Below are positions 1-6,054 of a stretch of 6,054 bases of DNA, piece after piece (the stretch's first letter is position 1; the number at the start of each line of letters is the position of its first letter). The notes under the pieces are model-generated. The model did no database searches, was not told where the DNA came from, and saw only the letters and a list, made by a program, of their open reading frames with translations. The position numbers and the translations under genes were made by a program. Location of the stretch: contig JAQBZS010000485.1 in assembly GCA_027622115.1 (NCBI GenBank), positions 1 to 6,054 of the forward strand. Reading direction: 5' to 3'. Origin of the DNA: Planctomycetota bacterium (GTDB taxonomy: Bacteria; Planctomycetota; Planctomycetia; Planctomycetales; Planctomycetaceae).

Positions 1-7
1 TACGGTT

Positions 8-52
8 CGGAGGGAGGGGCGGTCGAAACCAATCGACCGTTCCTACCCCTAT
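8..52 (-). terminator. Possible transcription terminator hairpin downstream of purL
   Basis: A perfect 7-base inverted repeat, CGGTCGA at 20-26 and TCGACCG at 33-39 with a 6-base loop, begins 34 bases past the purL stop codon. The flanks are G-rich on one side (11-19) and C-rich on the other (42-49), so the stem could extend with mismatches and G-U pairs. There is no clear U-tract after it, so a classical intrinsic terminator is not proven. It could equally be an mRNA 3'-end stabiliser. Confidence 0.4.
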
Positions 53-73
53 CGGAAGTTCCGCTCTACGAAG

Positions 74-3022
74 TCAGTCCCAATTCAGGGCTGATTTCCA
101 AGCTCGCTTGAGGTCGGTCGTCGGCGTTTTGATTCCAGCGGTGGAGTCGCAACTGCGAATCGTGATCTGCTGCGAGCCGACGGTGACGCCGATCTTCGTG
201 CAAGGCAGATCTGCAAACTCGGCTTCGAATTGGTCGGCGTGAGACGACGCGACTTCAAACAGGAACCGCGTGTTGGACTCCGAGAACATCAAAACCGCCG
301 ACTCATCGATCCCACTCGCGGCCGACAACGGAGCTAAGTCGATCTCCGCACCCAAACCGCCTGCGAATGCCATTTCCGCCGCAGCCACGGCCAAACCGCC
401 TTCGCTCAAGTCGTGGCAACTGAGCACGTGCCCGGCGACGATCGCGCGATGCACGCCTCGAAAAATGGCCGGCGCCTGCTGCGTGTCGACTTTCGGGACT
501 TGCCCGCCGGACCCACCACGCACCAACGCGTAGTGGCTGCCGCCGAATTCTCGGTGCGTCTTTCCCACGAGATACAGCGCGCTGCCGGGTTGCTTCAAAT
601 CCATCGTGACTGCGGTCTCAATGTCGTCGATTTGGCCAAGTGCGCTGATCAACAACGACGATGGAATGACCACGGTTTCGCGCTCACCGCATTCATTCAC
701 GAAGGCGAATTCGTTGTACAGACTGTCCTTGCCGCTGATGAACGGCGTGCCGAACGCGACGGCAACGTCCTGACACGCGATCGCCGCTCGGACCAACGAG
801 CCCAGCACTTCCGGACGATCCGTGTTGCCCCAGCAGAAGTTATCCAAGATCGCGATTCGATTCGGGTCGGCACCGACGGCCACACAATTGCGGATCGCTT
901 CATCGATTGCCGAAGCCGCCATCCAATACGGGTCGTGATCTCCGTAGCGAGGATTCATGCCGTTCGAAATCACCAGCCCCCGACGGCTGCGAAGATCCGG
1001 TCGCACGATTGCCGCGTCCGAAGGGCCGTCGTGGTCGACGCCAACAAGCGGTTTGACGACGCTGCCGGCTTGGACTTCGTGGTCATATTGGCGGATGATC
1101 CACTCTTTGCTGGCGACATTCGGCGAGGCCAAAACACGCTGTAAGACTTCGGTGCAGTCGCGTTCCGCCGCCAAGAGTTCATCGATGTGTTTGCCCGCGA
1201 CGACGGTTTCAGTCGGTGAGTACACGGCTTCTCGAATGACCGGAGGTCGGCCGTTGTGCAAGACGCTCATCGTCAGGTCGGCGACTTGATGCTCGTGATA
1301 TTTCAGCACCAGCCGCTTGGTGTTGGTAAATTCGCCAATCACGGTGGCTTCGACACCCTCCGCGCTGCACAACGCATGGAATCGATCCCAACGGTCTTTC
1401 GGAACCGACAGCACCATCCGCTCTTGCGCTTCCGAAATCCAAATCTCGGTGTACGACAAACCGGCGTACTTCAGCGGGCAGCGATCCAACCAGACCTCGG
1501 CACCCGTGTCTTCGCCCATTTCGCCGACGGCGCTCGAGAATCCGCCGGCCCCGCAATCGGTGATGGACGAATACAGATTCTCGTCGCGAGCTTGCAGGAT
1601 CACGTCCGCGACCATCTTCTCCGTGATCGCGTTGCCGATCTGAACGGCGCCTCCGCTGATGGTTTCGCTGTCTTCCGTGAGTTCGGCCGATGAAAACGTC
1701 GCGCCGTGAATTCCGTCTCGACCGGTCCGCCCGCCGACGGCCACGATCAAATCGCCCGGTTGCAGATGTTTCTCGCATTTGTCGACCGGGATCATGGCCA
1801 CGTTGCCGCAATAGACCAGCGGATTCCCGAGATACCGTGCATCGAAAAACACCGCGCCGTTGACGGTTGGGATGCCCATGCGATTGCCGTAGTCTCGCAC
1901 ACCGGAAACGACTCCGCGAGCCACCGTTTTCGGGTGCAGGACTCCCGGCGGCAGGCTGGAGTGCGGCGTGTCCGGCGGCGCGAAGCAAAAGACGTCCGTG
2001 TTGCACACGGGTTTTGCACCCAAACCGGTCCCGAGTGGATCGCGAATCACGCCGCCGAGCCCGGTATTCGCTCCGCCGTACGGTTCCAACGCGGACGGAT
2101 GATTGTGCGTTTCGACTTTGAAGCACACGTTTTGCCGCTCGTCGAATGTGACGATGCCAGCGTTGTCCTTGAAGACGCTGACGCACCAATCGTCTTCGCC
2201 CAAGTCTTGGCGAATTTGCATCGTGGCGGCGAAAATCGTCTCCTTGAGCATGTTCTCAAACAGCCGTTCGCCATTTTCGTCCCGGTAGCGAATCCGCCCC
2301 GCCAGTGTCTTGTGCGAGCAATGTTCGCTCCATGTTTGCGCCAGCGATTCCAATTCCACATCCGTGGCGTCTCGATCCAGCTCGCGGAAATGCGACTGAA
2401 TTGTCTGCATTTCGACGAGGTTCAAATACAACTGCCCGTCGCGACTCAGCGTCTCAAGTTCCGCGTCCGACATCTCGCGAATCGGCACCGTGATGAGTTG
2501 GAACGTGTATTCGGATCCCACCGAGATGCTGTCCATTTCGAGCGGTCCGCGAACGACCTGTTCGATGGCGTCGTTGGAAAGCGCACGCCGCGCGAGCAGA
2601 TCGATGTCCGCATCCGAAGGATTTCCTTCGAGACGGAATTTTCGACAGGTGGCCACCGTTTCGACTGGCACCCCCAAGCCGACAAGTGCCTTGCGAGCTG
2701 TTTCGGCAACGTTGTCCGTCACGCCGGGCTTGTAGAGCACGTTCAGCAGTCGAGCGTTGGACGCGTTGGTGAGCGAATCCGACTCCGTTGCACGCTCGCC
2801 CAATTCGCGAACGTCAAAGGTTTCGACGACCGCATCGACGAGAAGACTCGCTGCGGTTTGCGTCACGTCGTCGCGGGTGAGGTCGCCTTGCAGGAGGTAT
2901 GAGCGTGCCGTGCGGACGGCAGCGACGGTTTCGACTCCCAGTTCGCGGCATTGGCCAAGTACTCGTTGTCCTTCGCGGTCCGTCATTCCAGTCGCGGGGT
3001 GAATCTCAACTTCCCAGAGCAT
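74..3022 (-). CDS. purL: Phosphoribosylformylglycinamidine synthase, PurL subunit with N-terminal tandem PurS-like units
   Basis: Makes FGAM from FGAR, ATP and glutamine-derived ammonia in cytosolic de novo purine synthesis. The product is 982 residues. Residues 1-75 and about 92-180 each resemble PurS (for example KPGVTDN at 98-104). Residues 181-240 form the linker ending in WSEHCSHKT (231-239), which carries the conserved His of PurL enzymes. The first synthetase half has VETHNHPSALEPYGGANTG (303-321) and GGRTGRDGIHGATFSS (430-445). The second half has NGMNPRYGDHDPYWMA (687-702), SGKDSLYNE (763-771) and CHDLSEGGLAVAAAEMAF (869-886). It stops without a glutaminase domain, so a separate PurQ must supply ammonia. 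The length is intermediate between small PurL (about 600-750) and large PurL (about 1300). I chose the ATG at 3022 because GAGGA lies 9 bases upstream and the PurS-like fold begins there. The reading frame stays open to 3265, but those 81 extra codons give Arg-rich sequence running through a palindrome. The family call is firm; the start is very likely. Confidence 0.96.
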   Translation of the reverse strand: MLWEVEIHPATGMTDREGQRVLGQCRELGVETVAAVRTARSYLLQGDLTRDDVTQTAASLLVDAVVETFDVRELGERATESDSLTNASNARLLNVLYKPGVTDNVAETARKALVGLGVPVETVATCRKFRLEGNPSDADIDLLARRALSNDAIEQVVRGPLEMDSISVGSEYTFQLITVPIREMSDAELETLSRDGQLYLNLVEMQTIQSHFRELDRDATDVELESLAQTWSEHCSHKTLAGRIRYRDENGERLFENMLKETIFAATMQIRQDLGEDDWCVSVFKDNAGIVTFDERQNVCFKVETHNHPSALEPYGGANTGLGGVIRDPLGTGLGAKPVCNTDVFCFAPPDTPHSSLPPGVLHPKTVARGVVSGVRDYGNRMGIPTVNGAVFFDARYLGNPLVYCGNVAMIPVDKCEKHLQPGDLIVAVGGRTGRDGIHGATFSSAELTEDSETISGGAVQIGNAITEKMVADVILQARDENLYSSITDCGAGGFSSAVGEMGEDTGAEVWLDRCPLKYAGLSYTEIWISEAQERMVLSVPKDRWDRFHALCSAEGVEATVIGEFTNTKRLVLKYHEHQVADLTMSVLHNGRPPVIREAVYSPTETVVAGKHIDELLAAERDCTEVLQRVLASPNVASKEWIIRQYDHEVQAGSVVKPLVGVDHDGPSDAAIVRPDLRSRRGLVISNGMNPRYGDHDPYWMAASAIDEAIRNCVAVGADPNRIAILDNFCWGNTDRPEVLGSLVRAAIACQDVAVAFGTPFISGKDSLYNEFAFVNECGERETVVIPSSLLISALGQIDDIETAVTMDLKQPGSALYLVGKTHREFGGSHYALVRGGSGGQVPKVDTQQAPAIFRGVHRAIVAGHVLSCHDLSEGGLAVAAAEMAFAGGLGAEIDLAPLSAASGIDESAVLMFSESNTRFLFEVASSHADQFEAEFADLPCTKIGVTVGSQQITIRSCDSTAGIKTPTTDLKRAWKSALNWD

Positions 3023-3031
3023 CAATCGGCA

Positions 3032-3036
3032 TCCTC
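3032..3036 (-). promoter_or_regulatory. Ribosome binding site that decides the purL start
   Basis: Read on the minus strand, GAGGA is followed by 9 bases and then the ATG at 3022-3020. This is good Shine-Dalgarno spacing and supports the internal start over the longer open frame reaching 3265. Confidence 0.7.
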
Positions 3037-3116
3037 GATCCAAACCGCGAAAACTTAGCCTTCGGAAACGCGCCGTCCTTTTCGTAATTCGACCAGGCAA
3101 AGTCAACTTGGGCGAC

Positions 3117-3202
3117 TCGTTTAACCCGTAGCCGCAGGCGCAGGCGTTTTGGAGCGGGCGTTCGATGCCAAAACGCCTGCACCTGCGGCTCCGGTTCAAC
3201 GA
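3117..3202. repeat. Long imperfect palindrome (REP-like) in the purL/msrP divergent gap
   Basis: The left arm at 3123-3152 contains GTAGCCGCAGGCGCAGGCG then TTTTGG. The right arm at 3168-3196 is its reverse complement, with one substitution inside the core (GCGCAGG against GTGCAGG) and a small difference near the outer end. The loop is 15 bases (3153-3167). Pairing resumes outside with TCGTTTAACC (3117-3126) against GGTTCAACGA (3193-3202), giving arms of about 36 bases. It has no coding capacity of its own. It sits between the two divergent start regions, about 95 bases from the purL start and 222 from the msrP start. Long stems with GTAGCCG-type ends recur in planctomycete intergenic DNA as I recall; whether this one is dispersed here needs a genome search. 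No T-run follows, so a simple terminator is less likely. Confidence 0.85.
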
Positions 3203-3324
3203 ATCACTCGGACGCGAAACGCCGGAACCAGTTCGGCGACGACGGACGCAAACTCCGGCCTCCATTCAAACACGCCCACCCGTTAACATGGCGCGCAGTC
3301 GTCCGGTGCGCCGTTCCGCCGGGA

Positions 3325-3354
3325 TTGACGCGAAATCGTCGGTTAAAGAATACT
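3325..3354 (+). promoter_or_regulatory. Candidate sigma-70-like promoter for msrP
   Basis: TTGACG (3325-3330) matches the -35 consensus at five of six bases. After 18 bases comes AATACT (3349-3354), which matches TATAAT at four of six. It lies in a locally AT-richer stretch and would give a leader of roughly 65 bases before the msrP ATG. This is a consensus match only, and planctomycete promoters are poorly characterised. Confidence 0.35.
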
Positions 3355-3371
3355 TTTCGCCACGGTTCCGT

Positions 3372-3386
3372 TTGTCGGTTCGACAA
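3372..3386. promoter_or_regulatory. Short perfect palindrome in the msrP leader, operator or leader hairpin
   Basis: TTGTCG-GTT-CGACAA is a perfect 6-base inverted repeat with a 3-base spacer. Two further bases pair on each side after one mismatch. It lies just downstream of the candidate msrP promoter and 38 bases ahead of the ATG. It could be a repressor site or a small hairpin in the mRNA leader. I do not recognise it as the site of a named regulator. Confidence 0.35.
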
Positions 3387-3424
3387 CCGCACGTTCTCAA
3401 CACGATTGCTCGAGTGGAGACGCC

Positions 3425-4681
3425 ATGAATTATTTTGTCCGTCGGCCGTTTGATTTGCCGCAGAAACTGCACACGCCCTACGACGTTTACATCAACAAAG
3501 AGGTCTATCGCCGCGAGTTCCTGAAGGCGGCGGGAATCGGGGGCGTGGCTGCGGCGATGCCCGGATTTCTCTCCGGCTGCGGCGGCGATGCCACTGATGC
3601 CGAAATTGAACAAGCCGGGCAGTATGAGCATTCGCCCGCAATGCAACAGGCCTTCTCCAAAACGCGAGCCCCATCGGTTGAAGTCGTGCAAAAGACGATC
3701 GATCTCGGCCCGCAACAGCCGGTCCAACCGATTCCCGTTCAACCGAATCCGATCCCGCCAATCGTAGTCGACACGAATCCCAGGCCGGTCGATCCGGGGA
3801 CGACGAAGACCGCAGAACCGGTCACGGTGGCCACGGCACCGATCCCCGCTCCCCCGAAACCGGCCCCCAAGCCGGTCGTTCCTGAAACGCCGCCTCAACC
3901 GGAAAACGTCAATCGCGGCGGAATCCGACGAAACCCCGAATTCGAATACGAGCGACCGGAGACTCCCAAACGGGCCGCGTTGGAATTCACCAACTTTTAC
4001 GAATTCTCCGGAGCGAAGAGCAGTTGGCAGTTGGTCGGCAGGTTCAAACCGCTGCCGTGGCAAGTCGAAGTGAGCGGCGAATGCATGAAGCCCAAGACGT
4101 TCGACATCGACGACATCATTCGCAAATTCCCGCTGGAAGAACGAGCTTACCGGCATCGATGCGTGGAAACTTGGGCCATGTGTGTTCCGTGGATCGGATT
4201 TCCGCTCAACAAACTGTTGAAACTCGTGGAACCGAAAGCCTCCGCCAATTTCGTTCGGTTCGAGTCGTTCCACCGGCCGGACGAAGCACCAGGCTTCAGC
4301 AATTCGCCCGAGTATCCTTGGCCGTATATCGAAGGCTTGCGACTTGAGGAGGCCATGAACGATTTGACGCTGCTCACGACGGGAATGTTTGGCGAGCCCT
4401 TGGCCAAACAAAACGGCGCACCGATTCGCATCGTAACTCCGTGGAAATATGGCTTTAAGTGCATCAAGTCGATCGTGAAGATCACGTTAACCAGCGACAA
4501 GCCTCCATCGTTTTGGACGTCGATGGCGCCGCGCGAATACAAGTTTACCGCCAACGTCGACCCATCCGTGTCGCATCCCCGCTGGAGTCAGCGGATGGAA
4601 ACGATGCTGGGAACCGGCAAGAAGTATCCCACCAAGAAATACAACGGCTATGGAAAGTGGGTTGGCGAACTTTATCGTTAA
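3425..4681 (+). CDS. msrP: MsrP/YedY-family molybdopterin oxidoreductase (protein-methionine-sulfoxide reductase catalytic subunit), Tat lipoprotein form
   Basis: MsrP reduces methionine sulfoxide in exported proteins using a mononuclear Mo-molybdopterin centre. The product is 418 residues. Twin arginines at 29-30 in YRREFLKAAG, then a hydrophobic stretch and the lipobox LSGC (49-52), predict Tat export and lipid attachment at Cys52. Residues 97-180 are proline-rich. From 183 on the sequence matches E. coli MsrP closely: FTNFYEF (188-194), FPLEERAYRHRCVETW (235-250) with Cys246 as the expected Mo ligand, VPWIGFPLNKLL (254-265), YIEGLRLEEAM (301-311), NGAPIRIVTPWKYGFK (330-345), ANVDPSVSHPRWSQ (376-389) and NGYGKWVGELYR (407-418). 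E. coli MsrP is about 334 residues; most of the excess is the linker. GGAG at 3416-3419 precedes the ATG by 5 bases. No msrQ (haem membrane partner) is present in the window. The fold is firm; the substrate is inferred from the family, and another YedY-like reaction is possible. Confidence 0.93.
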   Translation: MNYFVRRPFDLPQKLHTPYDVYINKEVYRREFLKAAGIGGVAAAMPGFLSGCGGDATDAEIEQAGQYEHSPAMQQAFSKTRAPSVEVVQKTIDLGPQQPVQPIPVQPNPIPPIVVDTNPRPVDPGTTKTAEPVTVATAPIPAPPKPAPKPVVPETPPQPENVNRGGIRRNPEFEYERPETPKRAALEFTNFYEFSGAKSSWQLVGRFKPLPWQVEVSGECMKPKTFDIDDIIRKFPLEERAYRHRCVETWAMCVPWIGFPLNKLLKLVEPKASANFVRFESFHRPDEAPGFSNSPEYPWPYIEGLRLEEAMNDLTLLTTGMFGEPLAKQNGAPIRIVTPWKYGFKCIKSIVKITLTSDKPPSFWTSMAPREYKFTANVDPSVSHPRWSQRMETMLGTGKKYPTKKYNGYGKWVGELYR

Positions 4682-4708
4682 ACTAAGGACCGGCCAATCA
4701 AGTTCGGT

Positions 4709-4776
4709 GTAGCCGAAGTCGCCAGACTTTGGCCTGCACACCAGTATTGAATCCGAAGTCTGGCGACTTCGGCTAC
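4709..4776. repeat. Nested palindrome downstream of msrP (REP-like, GTAGCCGAAG type)
   Basis: The left arm at 4709-4732 and right arm at 4753-4776 are 24-base reverse complements with a single mismatch (T at 4730 where C is expected), separated by a 20-base loop. Each arm is itself a small hairpin: CCGAAGTC and GACTTTGG at 4713-4732, and a perfect CCGAAGTC and GACTTCGG around TGGC at 4753-4772. The element begins 28 bases after the msrP stop. It could fold at the end of the msrP transcript and act as a terminator or stabiliser, but there is no T-run. The shared GTAGCCG start links it to the palindrome at 3117-3202. It looks like a member of a dispersed planctomycete family, as judged from memory. 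Confidence 0.88.
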
Positions 4777-4859
4777 GAAAGTCATTCTTCGGCTGATTCT
4801 AGTCCAGGGTCGCGCATCGCACCCTGGTTGACGACTGTGCAGAACGCGAATGACTCTCG
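4776..4859. repeat. Second intergenic inverted-repeat unit before mqnE
   Basis: CGAAAGTCATTC (4776-4787) and GAATGACTCTCG (4848-4859) are 12-base inverted repeats with one mismatch. Almost concentric within them, CCAGGGT (4804-4810) and ACCCTGG (4821-4827) form a perfect 7-base inverted repeat, extendable by three GC pairs (GCG/CGC) if one base bulges. The unit abuts the preceding palindrome and ends 19 bases before the mqnE ATG. It could be a short non-coding mobile-like repeat or a structured leader of the mqnE mRNA. The intervening arms do not pair well, so a single long hairpin is not established. Confidence 0.55.
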
Positions 4860-4878
4860 ACTCCGCTAGGCAACATCC

Positions 4879-6009
4879 ATGACCGACCAACTTGCTTCAC
4901 AACTCGCAACCATTACGGGAAAAGTTCACGCGAGCGAACGGCTGTCGTTTGACGAAGGCCTCTTTCTTGAAAACGAAGTCGACACCCTCACGCTCGGCCA
5001 ATTGGCGAACTTCGTCCGCGAACGCAAGAACGGGAACTACACGTTCTATAACACCAACATCCACTTGAACCCGACCAACGTCTGCGTCTATCGCTGCCGT
5101 TTCTGCGCGTTTCGTTCCGACTTGCGAGATGAGAAGTCTTACGAATTCACCGACGAGATGATTCGCCAACGCGTGCTCGAAGCCAAGTCCGCCGGCGCGA
5201 CCGAAATCCACGTCGTCGGGGGGCTGCATCATCTCAAGAAATTCGAATGGTACGTCAACATCATCCGCGTGATTCGCGAGACTTGGCCGGACATCCACAT
5301 CAAGGCGTGGACGCCGGTTGAAATTCAGTGGTTCAGCTACATGACGAAACAGTCGATCCGCTGGGTACTCGAACAGATGATCGACGCCGGCTTACAAAGC
5401 ATGCCTGGTGGAGGCGCGGAGATCTTTGATCAAAAAGTCCGCGAACAGATCTGCGAACACAAAGCGGATGCCGGGGTGTGGTTCGAGACGCATCGAGAAG
5501 CTCACAACTTGGGACTGCGTTCGAACGCCACCATGCTCTACGGTCACGTCGAACGAGCCGAGCATCGGATCGACCACCTGTGTCGACTGCGTGAATTGCA
5601 AGACGAAACCGGCGGCTTCCAGACATTTATCCCGCTGGCATTTCATCCGGAAAACACGGAACTCGATCACGTCGTCAAACCGAGCGGCATGGCCGACTTG
5701 CGGACGATCGCCGTGTCTCGGCTGATGTTGGACAACTTTGACCACATCAAAGCGTATTGGATCATGCTCGGCGAGCAGACGGCACAAATCGCGCAAGCGT
5801 TTGGAGCGGACGACATCGACGGCACCGTGGTTCACGAACTCATCTATCACGACGCCGGCGCGAAGACACCGGAAGGACTCACCGTGACTCAGTTGCACCG
5901 TCTCATCCAGGAAGCCGGCCGCATCCCCATGGAGCGTGACACGCTTTATCGAAAAGTCGTGCGCAACGGTCATGAGTGGACCGTGACCGATCCCATCGTT
6001 GTTGCTTAG
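4879..6009 (+). CDS. mqnE: Aminofutalosine synthase (radical SAM), menaquinone biosynthesis
   Basis: MqnE joins the adenosyl radical of SAM to 3-[(1-carboxyvinyl)oxy]benzoate to give aminofutalosine, an early cytosolic step of the futalosine route to menaquinone. The product is 376 residues, normal for the family. The radical-SAM cluster motif is Cys69-x3-Cys73-x2-Cys76, in NPTNVCVYRCRFCAF. Other family blocks are HVVGGLHH (111-118), AWTPVEI (143-149), GLQSMPGGGAEIFD (171-184), NATMLYGHVE (216-225), GGFQTFIPLAFHPENT (245-260) and the C-terminal AGRIPMERDTLYRKV (346-360). The GGLH and PGGGAEIF blocks favour MqnE over the related MqnC, but the two are easily confused. The start is the first ATG of the frame; AGG at 4868-4870, 8 bases upstream, is only a weak ribosome binding site. 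The 197-base repeat-filled gap after msrP suggests its own transcription start. TTGACG at 4828-4833 could be a -35 box, but no good -10 follows. No other mqn gene is visible. Confidence 0.93.
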   Translation: MTDQLASQLATITGKVHASERLSFDEGLFLENEVDTLTLGQLANFVRERKNGNYTFYNTNIHLNPTNVCVYRCRFCAFRSDLRDEKSYEFTDEMIRQRVLEAKSAGATEIHVVGGLHHLKKFEWYVNIIRVIRETWPDIHIKAWTPVEIQWFSYMTKQSIRWVLEQMIDAGLQSMPGGGAEIFDQKVREQICEHKADAGVWFETHREAHNLGLRSNATMLYGHVERAEHRIDHLCRLRELQDETGGFQTFIPLAFHPENTELDHVVKPSGMADLRTIAVSRLMLDNFDHIKAYWIMLGEQTAQIAQAFGADDIDGTVVHELIYHDAGAKTPEGLTVTQLHRLIQEAGRIPMERDTLYRKVVRNGHEWTVTDPIVVA

Positions 6010-6054
6010 TTGCACAGCGCCACTTTGGACGGCACGTCACCGCCGGGCTTGTCC
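6006..6054 (-). CDS. Possible 3' end of a convergent gene, cut by the window edge
   Basis: On the minus strand a frame enters from the right edge and reads DKPGGDVPSKVALCN before a TAA whose complement is at 6006-6008, overlapping the mqnE stop codon. Only 15 residues are visible, so neither coding status nor function can be judged. The arrangement, a tail-to-tail gene pair with overlapping stops, is plausible. An open frame this short is also expected by chance. Confidence 0.2.
   Translation of the reverse strand, partial: DKPGGDVPSKVALCN

Noticed and set aside
1..111. Plus-strand frame open from the left edge to a TGA at 109-111, as the tail of a convergent gene
   Set aside because: It would overlap the last 38 bases of purL and cover the hairpin at 20-39. 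Another frame is open over the same stretch, and 36 codons give no recognisable sequence.
1706..2902. Plus-strand open frame of 398 codons opposite purL
   Set aside because: It lies wholly inside conserved PurL coding sequence on the other strand, has no recognisable motif and no good ribosome binding site. It is a GC-rich shadow frame.
3078..3106. purL promoter: TTGACT on the minus strand at 3106-3101
   Set aside because: The -35-like hexamer is good, but no acceptable -10 hexamer occurs at normal spacing, so I did not annotate it as a promoter.
3023..3265. An 81-codon N-terminal extension of PurL
   Set aside because: The extension is Arg/Cys-rich, reads through the 3117-3202 palindrome, and precedes a good Shine-Dalgarno site and a family-typical N-terminus at 3022.
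3165..3428. Plus-strand open frame of 87 codons between purL and msrP
   Set aside because: It starts inside the palindrome, runs across the msrP promoter region and ribosome binding site, overlaps the msrP start codon out of frame, and has unnatural Arg/Pro-rich composition.
3266..4411. Minus-strand open frame of 381 codons opposite msrP
   Set aside because: It is fully antisense to a clear MsrP gene. Its translation is Arg-rich and low in complexity (opposite the proline-rich linker), matches no family I recognise, and is explained by the codon bias of the real gene.
4828..4856. mqnE promoter with TTGACG at 4828-4833
   Set aside because: The best sequence at 17-base spacing, TGACTC, is a poor -10 box. 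It is mentioned only as a possibility in the mqnE entry.

Overview
This window looks like ordinary chromosomal DNA from a planctomycete (order Planctomycetales or a close relative). This is an inference from three things: a roughly 980-residue PurL with two PurS-like units at its N-terminus and no glutaminase domain, a futalosine-pathway menaquinone gene, and intergenic palindromes of the GTAGCCG(A/C)AG... type that I associate from memory with planctomycete genomes. No search was run. Base composition is moderately GC-rich and looks even across the window. There are no transposase, phage, CRISPR, tRNA or rRNA signals.

Layout. Positions 1-73 are the 3' flank of purL, with a hairpin that may end its transcript. 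Positions 74-3022 (minus) encode PurL, the synthetase subunit of FGAM synthase (de novo purine synthesis). Positions 3023-3424 are a 402-base divergent gap holding the purL ribosome binding site, a long imperfect palindrome (3117-3202), a candidate promoter and a short palindrome ahead of the next gene. Positions 3425-4681 (plus) encode an MsrP/YedY-type molybdopterin oxidoreductase with a Tat signal, a lipobox and a proline-rich tether. Positions 4682-4878 are a 197-base gap made largely of inverted repeats. Positions 4879-6009 (plus) encode MqnE, aminofutalosine synthase. Positions 6010-6054 may carry the last codons of a convergent gene.

How the genes relate. The three complete genes belong to different processes: purine synthesis, repair of oxidised methionine in exported proteins, and menaquinone synthesis. 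No pair has the close spacing expected of a tight operon. One possible link is that MsrP-type enzymes receive electrons from the quinone pool through MsrQ in the systems studied, and the next gene makes menaquinone. No msrQ is present here, so how this MsrP is reduced is open. I found no convincing evidence of an undescribed multi-gene system. The best leads are the tethered, MsrQ-less MsrP and the structured intergenic palindromes.
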